A model generated the notes under the pieces. It saw only the letters and a program-made list of their open reading frames with translations. It made no database searches and had not been told where the DNA came from. Of a stretch of DNA of 64,000 nucleotides, positions 57,895 to 64,000 are shown one piece after another. The stretch comes from Bradyrhizobium sp. Ghvi (lineage in GTDB: Bacteria; Pseudomonadota; Alphaproteobacteria; Rhizobiales; Xanthobacteraceae). The DNA lies in contig NZ_FOVU01000011.1 of assembly GCF_900115265.1 (NCBI RefSeq), positions 114,242 through 178,241 of the forward strand, given 5' to 3'. Position numbers and translations under genes: made by a program. Position 1 is the stretch's first letter, and each line of letters begins with the position of its first letter.

Positions 57895-58452
57895 GTGCCC
57901 AATCCCCACGATTTCCACACACCCAAACCGTCCTACACCAGGGACGAGCTGCTGAGATCGAGCGAGGGCGGCTATTTCGGCCCAGGCAACGCGCAATTGC
58001 CGGCGCCGCCGATGCTCATGATGGATCGGATCACCGAGATCAGCCTGGATGGCGGCGCATTCGGCAAGGGCCACATCGTCGGCGAGCTCGACATCGTGCC
58101 GGATCATTGGTTCTTCGACTGCTACTATCGCGGTGACGCGATGATGCCGGGAAGTCTGTGCCTCGACGCGATGTGGCAGATGATCGGCTACTGGCTCGGC
58201 TGGTCGGATTCGCCGGGCAAGGGGCGCGCCATCGGTGTCGGCGACGTGGAGTGCACGGGCGAAATCACACCAAACGCGCAGCGCGTGCGCTACGAAGTCA
58301 CCATGCGCATGGTCCGGCGAGGCAAGCTGGTGCTCGGAATTGCCGACGGCCGCGTGCTTTCGGACGGTGTGTGCGTCTTCGTCGCAAAGGACATGCGTGT
58401 GGGCCTGACCAAGGCGGCCGAGTCATCCTCTGCCCACGATCTTTCCTCGTGA
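57895..58452 (+). CDS. FabA-family 3-hydroxyacyl-ACP dehydratase homologue lacking the catalytic His
   Basis: The 185-residue protein aligns along its length with FabA: YTRDELLRSSEGGYFGPGN, LPAPPMLMMDRI, DHWFF, MMPGSLCLDAMWQMIGYWLGW. FabA dehydrates 3-hydroxydecanoyl-ACP and isomerises the product, using His70 and Asp84. Here the G-C-H-F segment is D-C-Y-Y, so His70 becomes Tyr77, while the Asp (Asp91) is kept. fabB, the usual partner, is absent. It is probably a diverged paralogue with altered or no dehydratase activity. The start is a GTG. Confidence 0.85.
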   Translation: MPNPHDFHTPKPSYTRDELLRSSEGGYFGPGNAQLPAPPMLMMDRITEISLDGGAFGKGHIVGELDIVPDHWFFDCYYRGDAMMPGSLCLDAMWQMIGYWLGWSDSPGKGRAIGVGDVECTGEITPNAQRVRYEVTMRMVRRGKLVLGIADGRVLSDGVCVFVAKDMRVGLTKAAESSSAHDLSS

Positions 58453-58521
58453 TGATCCTACCCGTGGGCACGCTTCCACCTTCGCTCTACGAGCTACGGC
58501 GGACGAGTCGCTTTGCCCACC

Positions 58522-58938
58522 CTACCGGACCGCTCTCTTGGCTGCCTTCTTGGCCGATCTCTTCTTAGCAGGCTTCCTCGTCGCAGCCTTGGCCGCAGCT
58601 TTCTTCTTCGGGCGCTTCTTCACCTTGGCGCGCTGGGCCGCGGCGAGCGCAGCCCGCGCCCATTGCGCCAGCTCCTGCGAATCATCGAACAGACGCGCCG
58701 GCAGCTCCCAGTAGGAGTTCACCAGCACGGTCTTGGCGCGGGTCGAATATTGGAACGGCTTTGAGCCTTCCGCTTCAAAGTCCGGGATCGTCTGCTCGTC
58801 GGCGCGGAAGAACAGGCCAGCACGCAAGGACAGCGCAAAGTTGATCCCGTCGGCGGAGATGCCGTAGCCGGAAAACATCTTGCGGATGGTGACGGGGCCG
58901 AAATCGGCAAACAGGTCGATCAGGAATTCGCGGTCCAT
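58522..58938 (-). CDS. TfoX N-terminal domain protein with Lys/Ala-rich tail
   Basis: The 138-residue protein has a TfoX/Sxy N-terminal domain (residues 1-100: LFADFGPVTIRKMFSGYGI, FALSLRAGLFFRAD, and W-x-L-P-A-R). The last about 32 residues are nearly all Lys, Ala, Arg and Pro, like histone H1-type tails, suggesting nucleic-acid binding. The C-terminal TfoX domain is absent. The ATG at 58938 starts the domain; the longer open frame upstream runs into a repeat element. Confidence 0.8.
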   Translation of the reverse strand: MDREFLIDLFADFGPVTIRKMFSGYGISADGINFALSLRAGLFFRADEQTIPDFEAEGSKPFQYSTRAKTVLVNSYWELPARLFDDSQELAQWARAALAAAQRAKVKKRPKKKAAAKAATRKPAKKRSAKKAAKRAVR

Positions 58939-58949
58939 GGCCAAATTCT

Positions 58950-59116
58950 CTCGTGCCCCGGACGCAGCGCGGCGTGACATAAGCGCGCTTACGCGCGTCT
59001 TCGACTCGCTATGGCGCTGCTGAGCCGGGGCCCAGCCCCTCTCCTCCTGAAAGTATAGCTTGGGTCCCGGCTCTGCGCAGCAGCGCAAGCGCGCTGTAGC
59101 GCGTCCGGGACACGAG
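58950..59116. repeat. dispersed inverted repeat (CGTGTCCCGGACGCG type), copy 2
   Basis: The ends CTCGTGCCCCGGACGC and GCGTCCGGGACACGAG are inverted, with further internal folding (a GCGCGCTT-type centre). They match the ends of the element at 39422-39544. It fills the gap between the TfoX-domain gene and sufA. Confidence 0.65.
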
Positions 59117-59142
59117 AACGGGGCAAGATGAGAAAGTCGGCG

Positions 59143-59541
59143 TTACCCGTCGATCTTGGCGGGGCGCAGTTCGACCGACTCGCCGCAGCCGCAGGCGGAA
59201 ACCTGGTTCGGGTTGTTGAAGACGAACTGGGCCTGCATCTTGTCGGTCTTGTAGTCCATCTCGGTGCCGAGCAGGAACAGCACGGCCTTGGGGTCGACCA
59301 GGATCTTGACGCCCTTGTCCTCGACGACCTCGTCGGTCGGGCGGATCTCGTGGGCGTATTCGACCGTGTAGGATTGGCCGGCACAGCCGCCATTCTTCAC
59401 GCCGACGCGCAGGCCGACGATCTCGGAGTCGGCGCGCTGGGTCAGCTCGCTGATGCGCTGGGCTGCTGCGTCGGTCAGCCGCATCACCTGCGGGCGCGGA
59501 CGCCGGGGCTTTGGTGTCGAAGCTGGTGTCGCCTGGGTCAT
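59143..59541 (-). CDS. sufA: A-type iron-sulfur carrier SufA
   Basis: The 132-residue protein has the A-type Cys set (GGCAG near residue 52, and ACGCGES near 118). It receives clusters from SufBCD and passes them to target proteins. An N-terminal Pro/Arg-rich extension of about 18 residues precedes the conserved domain. It is the last gene of the suf unit, 49 nt after sufT. Confidence 0.9.
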   Translation of the reverse strand: MTQATPASTPKPRRPRPQVMRLTDAAAQRISELTQRADSEIVGLRVGVKNGGCAGQSYTVEYAHEIRPTDEVVEDKGVKILVDPKAVLFLLGTEMDYKTDKMQAQFVFNNPNQVSACGCGESVELRPAKIDG

Positions 59542-59590
59542 GTTATCTATTTGGTCCGTTCCGAAGCGAATTCAATGCGAGCAGAGACCG

Positions 59591-59962
59591 TCACCACATG
59601 TTGAGCACGAGGCGCGCCTCGTCACTCATGCGCTCCGGCGTCCAGGCCGGCTCCCAGACGACCTTGACGTCGACCACGCCGACGCCGGGAACGCTGGCGA
59701 CCGCATTCTCGACCATGGTCGGCAGCTCGCCGGCGGCCGGACAGTTCGGCGTCGTCAACGTCATCTGCACGTCGACGGAACGATCGTCCTTGATCTCGAC
59801 CTTGTAGATCAGACCGAGCTCGTAGATGTCCGCCGGGATTTCCGGGTCGAACACGGTCTTGAGCCCGGCGATGATCTCACGGGTCAGCCGCTCGGTCTCC
59901 TCCGGCGGCAACGCCGAATGGGTCTCCATCGGATTGGCTTTGATTTCGGCCGTGTCACTCAT
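59591..59962 (-). CDS. sufT: SUF-system Fe-S assembly protein SufT (MIP18/DUF59 family)
   Basis: The 123-residue protein carries the MIP18 domain with DPEIPADIYELGLIY near residue 40 and TTPNCPAAGELP near 73, where the Cys may bind a cluster. SufT helps mature Fe-S proteins when demand is high. The ATG at 59962 overlaps the sufS stop (ATGA). Confidence 0.9.
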   Translation of the reverse strand: MSDTAEIKANPMETHSALPPEETERLTREIIAGLKTVFDPEIPADIYELGLIYKVEIKDDRSVDVQMTLTTPNCPAAGELPTMVENAVASVPGVGVVDVKVVWEPAWTPERMSDEARLVLNMW

Positions 59963-61206
59963 GCGAACAAATCCCGCGCCTTGAGCAGCGCCTGTGCCAG
60001 ATGATCGACTTCTTCCCGCGTATTGTACATGCCGAACGAGGCCCGGCAGGTCGCGGTCACGTTGAAACGCTCTAAAAGCGGCATCACGCAATGGGTTCCG
60101 GCGCGAACAGCGATGCCCTGACGGTCGATCACGGTGGCGACGTCATGGGCGTGCGCGCCCCTAAGCTCGAAGGAGATCACGGGTCCTTTGCCGCGGGCCG
60201 TACCGATCAGCCGTAGCGAGTTGATCTCGCGCAAGCGCTCCTGCGCGTAAGCCGTGAGGTCGGCCTCATGCGCCGCAATGCGCTCCTTGCCGATCGAATT
60301 GACGTAGTCGATGGCGGCACCAAGACCAACGGCCTCGACGATCGCCGGCGTGCCCGCCTCGAATTTATGCGGGGGATCGCCATAGGTGACCACATCGCGC
60401 GAGACCTCGCGGATCATCTCGCCGCCGCCGTTATAGGGACGCATCGCGACGAGGTGGTCGTACTTCGCCCAGAGCACGCCGATGCCGGTGGGGCCGTACA
60501 CCTTGTGGCCGGTGAAGACGTAGAAATCGCAGCCGATGTCCTGGACATCGACCGGCAGATGCACCGCGCCCTGACTGCCGTCGACCAGCACGGGAATGCC
60601 GCGGGCGTGCGCGATCTTCACGACATCCTTGACCGGGACGATGGTGCCGAGCGCGTTCGACATCTGCGTGATCGCAACCAGCTTGGTCTTCGGCGTCAGC
60701 AGCTTCTCGAACTCGTCGATGAGGAAATTGCCCTCGTCGTCGACAGGCGCCCACTTGATCACGGCGCCCTGGCGCTCCCTGAGGAAATGCCAGGGCACGA
60801 TGTTGGAATGGTGCTCCATGATCGAGAGGACGATCTCGTCGCCCTCCTTGATGTTCGGCCCGCCCCAGGACGATGCGACCAGGTTGATCGCCTCGGTCGC
60901 GTTGCGGGTGAAGATCACTTCTTCGGTGCGCGGCGCGTTGATGAACTGCGCCACCTTGGTGCGGCCGCCCTCATAAGCTTCGGTCGCGGCATTGGCGAGG
61001 TAGTGCAGGCCGCGATGCACGTTGGCGTATTCGGACGTGTAGGCCTGCGTCATGCGCTCGAGCACGGCGCTCGGCTTCTGCGCGGACGCGGCGTTGTCGA
61101 GATAGACCAGATTCTTGCCGTAGACCTGCATGGCGAGCGCCGGGAAATCCTGGCGCACGCGCGCGACGTCATAGGCGCCGTTCTTGACCGCGGGATGCGC
61201 GCTCAT
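59959..61206 (-). CDS. sufS: cysteine desulfurase SufS
   Basis: The 415-residue PLP enzyme removes sulfur from cysteine for cluster assembly. It has the class V aminotransferase pattern: the PLP Lys in FTGHKVYGPTGIGVLW near residue 230 and the persulfide Cys in RAGTHCVMP near 368. Its ATG overlaps the sufD stop (ATGA) and has GGAG upstream. SufE is not in the window. Confidence 0.94.
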   Translation of the reverse strand: MSAHPAVKNGAYDVARVRQDFPALAMQVYGKNLVYLDNAASAQKPSAVLERMTQAYTSEYANVHRGLHYLANAATEAYEGGRTKVAQFINAPRTEEVIFTRNATEAINLVASSWGGPNIKEGDEIVLSIMEHHSNIVPWHFLRERQGAVIKWAPVDDEGNFLIDEFEKLLTPKTKLVAITQMSNALGTIVPVKDVVKIAHARGIPVLVDGSQGAVHLPVDVQDIGCDFYVFTGHKVYGPTGIGVLWAKYDHLVAMRPYNGGGEMIREVSRDVVTYGDPPHKFEAGTPAIVEAVGLGAAIDYVNSIGKERIAAHEADLTAYAQERLREINSLRLIGTARGKGPVISFELRGAHAHDVATVIDRQGIAVRAGTHCVMPLLERFNVTATCRASFGMYNTREEVDHLAQALLKARDLFA

Positions 61207-62525
61207 GACCGTCGCTCCAGCCAGCGCTCGGCGATGCCGATCACGTGCTCGCGGAGGCCATCGTCGGCGATCTGCTCGATCGCCTCACCGACGAAGGCCT
61301 GGATCAGCAGCGCCTGGGCCTGCTTCTCCGGCAGGCCGCGAGCCTTGAGGTAGAACAGCAGGCTGTCATCCAGCGCGCCGGCGGTGGCGCCGTGGCCGCA
61401 GGAGACGTCGTCGGCGAAGATCTCGAGTTCGGGCTTGTTGTCGGCCTCGGCTTCGTCCGAAAGCAGTAGCGCCCGGGTCATCATCTTGCCGTCGGTCTTC
61501 TGCGCGTCGGGACGGACGATGATGCGGCCCTGGAACACCGAATGGGCGCGGTCGTCGATGACAGCGCGGAATGTCTCGCGACTGACGCAGTTCGGCACGG
61601 CGTGGTCGACCACCAGCGTGGTGTCGCCATGCTCGGTCTTCTGCAGCAGGTTGACGCCGTTGGCCGAAAGCTCGCTGCCCTCGCCCGCCAACGTGATGAA
61701 GCCCTGCAGGCGGCTGACGGCAGCGCCCGTGGTCATATTGAAGAAGTTCAACTTCACGGCGGCGCCAACGGTGACGAACTGCGATGAGATGTTCACCGCA
61801 TCAGGCGCATCGTCCATTAGCCGGATATGCGCGATATCGGCGTTGTCGCCGATCCAGAGGATCACCGCGTCGTTGACCTGGTAGCCGCTCGCCTTCCCGG
61901 CCGCCACGAAGGTCTCGACAATAGTGGCACGAGCGCCCTTGCCGATCCGCAGATGCGAGCGGGTGAAGGCGGACGCACCGGCCGCCGTCGCGATGTGGAT
62001 GAGCTGGACGGGCGCCGACAAATGAGTGCCGTCGGCCACCGAAACCACGACGCCGTCCGTCGCCATGGCCGCATTGAGCGAGATGACCGCATCGGTCGAG
62101 GCGGTCTGGAGGAGATCGCCGGCGGCAGGATTGGCCTCATCAGCGAGAACCTCGCGCAGCGTCTTGAGGCTGACCTCGGATGCGAGCGCCTTGACGTCCG
62201 ACAGGTCAGCCGCGAACACGCCATCGACCAGCACCAGCTTGCGGGCGCCGGCGATTGCATGCGCCTTCACCACCTCAGCGGCGCGCTTCAGCGCGTCCGC
62301 ATCGGGCGCCGCCGCCAGCGGCAGCATCTCGCCGACCAGCGCACGCAGGTCGGTGTATTTCCATTCCTCGATCCGGCGATGCGGCAGGCCGAGACGCTCA
62401 TAGGTCTCGAAGGCCTCGCGGCGCACCGCAATCACGTCAGGCGCACCCGGCAAGCGGCCCTCGGCGCTGGCGAAGAGATCGCTCACGGCGCGGCCCTTTC
62501 CGGTCTTTGCCACAGCAACGTTCAT
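61203..62525 (-). CDS. sufD: Fe-S cluster assembly protein SufD
   Basis: The 440-residue beta-helix protein is the SufB partner in the SufBC2D scaffold. It has GLPHRRIEEWKYTDLRAL near residue 45 and the C-terminal SufBD signature with DVSCGHGATAGALDDSLLFYLKARGL (quoted in part), where the conserved His lies in CGHGAT. The ATG at 62525 follows AAGGA at 9 nt. It is 12 nt after sufC. Confidence 0.93.
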   Translation of the reverse strand: MNVAVAKTGKGRAVSDLFASAEGRLPGAPDVIAVRREAFETYERLGLPHRRIEEWKYTDLRALVGEMLPLAAAPDADALKRAAEVVKAHAIAGARKLVLVDGVFAADLSDVKALASEVSLKTLREVLADEANPAAGDLLQTASTDAVISLNAAMATDGVVVSVADGTHLSAPVQLIHIATAAGASAFTRSHLRIGKGARATIVETFVAAGKASGYQVNDAVILWIGDNADIAHIRLMDDAPDAVNISSQFVTVGAAVKLNFFNMTTGAAVSRLQGFITLAGEGSELSANGVNLLQKTEHGDTTLVVDHAVPNCVSRETFRAVIDDRAHSVFQGRIIVRPDAQKTDGKMMTRALLLSDEAEADNKPELEIFADDVSCGHGATAGALDDSLLFYLKARGLPEKQAQALLIQAFVGEAIEQIADDGLREHVIGIAERWLERRS

Positions 62526-62537
62526 TGCAACCAATCC

Positions 62538-63287
62538 TTACGCGTCCTCGAACTGGGCGTAGCCGGACGCTTCCAGCTCCAGCGCCAGATCCTTGGCGCC
62601 GCTCTTCACGACCCGCCCCTTGGACATCACGTGCACGACGTCGGGCACGATGTAGTTGAGCAGCCGCTGATAGTGGGTGATGACGACCATCGCGCGCCCC
62701 GGCGAGCGTAGCGCGTTGACGCCGTCGGCCGCGATGCGCAGCGCGTCGATGTCGAGACCGGAATCCATCTCGTCGAGGATGCACAGGCTGGGCTCGAACA
62801 GCGCCATCTGCAGCACCTCGTTGCGCTTCTTCTCGCCCCCGGAAAAGCCGACATTGACGCCGCGCTTGAGCATGTCCTGCGGGATGTTCAGCGACTTGGA
62901 GACCTCGCGGACCTTCTTCAGGAAGTCCGGGGTGGAGTATTCATCCTCGCCACGCGCCTTGCGCTGGGCATTCAGCGCCGTGCGCAGGAAATTCATGGTG
63001 GCGACGCCGGGAATCTCGACCGGATATTGGAACGCCAGGAACACGCCCTTGGCGGCGCGCTCGTCCGGCGACATCTCCAGCAGGTCCTCGCCCTTGAACA
63101 GGATCTGGCCGTCGGTAACTTCATAGCCGGGCTTGCCGGCGATGACGTGCGAAAGCGTCGACTTGCCGGAGCCGTTCGGCCCCATGATCGCGTGCACCTC
63201 GCCCTCGTTCACGGTCAGCGTCAGCCCATGGAGGATCTCACGCTCCTCGACACGAACCTTGAGGTCTTTCACTTCAAGCAAAGCCAT
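62538..63287 (-). CDS. sufC: Fe-S cluster assembly ATPase SufC
   Basis: The 249-residue ABC-type ATPase has Walker A GPNGSGKST near residue 37, the signature FSGGEKKRNE near 150, and Walker B CILDEMDSGLDID. It drives conformational change in SufBC2D. The ATG at 63287 begins the family sequence MALLEVKDL; an upstream open extension is unlikely. Confidence 0.95.
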   Translation of the reverse strand: MALLEVKDLKVRVEEREILHGLTLTVNEGEVHAIMGPNGSGKSTLSHVIAGKPGYEVTDGQILFKGEDLLEMSPDERAAKGVFLAFQYPVEIPGVATMNFLRTALNAQRKARGEDEYSTPDFLKKVREVSKSLNIPQDMLKRGVNVGFSGGEKKRNEVLQMALFEPSLCILDEMDSGLDIDALRIAADGVNALRSPGRAMVVITHYQRLLNYIVPDVVHVMSKGRVVKSGAKDLALELEASGYAQFEDA

Positions 63288-63350
63288 CTTGGTATCCAGT
63301 TTATTCAGGTGATGTTGGAGCGCGAGGCGCGCACCGCCGGGGGTCGGCAA

Positions 63351-64000
63351 TCAGCCGACCGACCCTTCGAGCGAGATCGAGATCAGCTTCTGCGCTTCCA
63401 CCGCGAACTCCATCGGCAGCTGCTGCAGCACGTCCTTGACGAAGCCGTTGACGACGAGGCCGACCGCCTCTTCCTGGCTGAGGCCGCGCTGGATGCAGTA
63501 GAACAGCACGTCCTCGGAGATCTTCGAGGTGGTCGCCTCGTGCTCGAACGTCGCCGAGGAGTTCTTGGCTTCGATGTAGGGCACGGTGTGCGCGCCGCAT
63601 TTGTCGCCGATCAGCAGCGAATCGCAGGCGGTGAAGTTGCGCGCCCCTAGCGCCTTGCGGTGCGCGGTGACGAGGCCGCGATAGGTGTTCTGCGACTTGC
63701 CGGCGGCGATGCCCTTGGAGATGATCCGGCTCGACGTGTTCTTGCCGAGATGGATCATCTTGGTGCCCGAATCGACCTGCTGGAAGCCGTTCGAGATCGC
63801 GATCGAGTAGAACTCGCCGCGGGAATTGTCGCCGCGCAGGATGCAGCTCGGGTATTTCCAGGTGATCGCCGAACCCGTTTCGACCTGGGTCCAGGAGATC
63901 TTGGAATTGTTGCCGCGGCAGTCGCCACGCTTGGTGACGAAATTGTAGATGCCGCCCTTGCCTTCCGAATTGCCGGGATACCAGTTCTGCACCGTCGAGT
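63351..64000 (-). CDS. sufB: Fe-S cluster assembly scaffold SufB, 5' part outside the window
   Basis: The visible C-terminal about 215 residues match SufB: QNWYPGNSEGKGGIYNFVTKR, KYPSCILRGDNSRGEF, GDKCGAHTVPYI with a conserved Cys and His, and SEDVLFYCIQRGLSQEEA. The frame runs off the right edge, so the start lies beyond 64000. It heads the suf genes sufB-C-D-S-T-A in this window. Confidence 0.95.
   Translation of the reverse strand, partial: STVQNWYPGNSEGKGGIYNFVTKRGDCRGNNSKISWTQVETGSAITWKYPSCILRGDNSRGEFYSIAISNGFQQVDSGTKMIHLGKNTSSRIISKGIAAGKSQNTYRGLVTAHRKALGARNFTACDSLLIGDKCGAHTVPYIEAKNSSATFEHEATTSKISEDVLFYCIQRGLSQEEAVGLVVNGFVKDVLQQLPMEFAVEAQKLISISLEGSVG

Overview
The window is about 64 kb of GC-rich chromosome from an alphaproteobacterium. 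Gene content and protein sequences point to Bradyrhizobium or a close relative. The indications are rhizobial-type EF-P with its lysylation enzymes, several Omp25-like beta-barrels, two ArgC types side by side, a class I PHA synthase, a SUF operon with SufT, and palindromic intergenic repeats of the kind common in Bradyrhizobium and Rhodopseudomonas. No rRNA, tRNA, CRISPR array, phage or insertion sequence was recognised, so this reads as core or near-core chromosome. The assignment comes from sequence recognition, not from a database search.

Layout. 1-2.8 kb: the end of a PrsW-type membrane protease, an HdeD-like membrane protein, and a DAHP synthase preceded by a leader peptide with a Tyr/Phe/Trp run and a terminator/antiterminator. 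2.8-7.6 kb: epmB-epmA divergent from efp, then a periplasmic M23 peptidase. 7.7-15 kb: a cupin/AhpD pair divergent from a MarR regulator, small secreted proteins, an MltB-type transglycosylase, a class II aldolase, an SDR and recJ. 15-24 kb: a soluble receptor with its MCP tip at the N-terminus, a second-type FtsH, a frameshifted SAM-cyclase-ATPase-TPR signalling gene, and an L,D-transpeptidase. 24-31 kb: a six-gene catabolic operon (crotonase, CaiB-type CoA transferase, TctC-TctB-TctA transporter, PdxA-like dehydrogenase) facing an FCD-type GntR regulator. 31-39.4 kb: GST, haloacid dehalogenase, glpX, homoserine dehydrogenase, alaC, a lipoprotein, phaC and a MAPEG protein. 39.5-45.5 kb: type 2 argC, type 1 argC, a PaiB-like protein, an Arg-rich leader peptide, a DedA protein and parE. 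45.8-53.1 kb: two outer-membrane barrels and a barrel remnant, a small membrane protein, an SDR, an FAD monooxygenase, a secreted caspase-like protein and an AraC regulator. 53.4-58.9 kb: RhlE-type helicase, diguanylate cyclase, haloalkane dehalogenase-like hydrolase with an HxlR regulator, a FabA homologue lacking its catalytic His, and a TfoX-domain protein. 59.1-64 kb: sufB(partial)-C-D-S-T-A on the minus strand.

The strongest regulatory observations are two leader peptides, upstream of DAHP synthase and of the paiB-argC operon. Each starts 7-8 nt after a -10 box in a promoter with a 17-nt spacer, so both transcripts are probably leaderless, as is known for Sinorhizobium trpL. The aromatic leader has a full set of mutually exclusive RNA pairings. 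The arginine leader carries five consecutive Arg codons but no recognisable terminator. Other points worth attention are the FabA homologue with His70 replaced by Tyr, the GntR-TTT-CoA operon with a 14-bp inverted operator, a tandem 20-bp direct repeat between the dehalogenase and hxlR, and several families of dispersed palindromic repeats.
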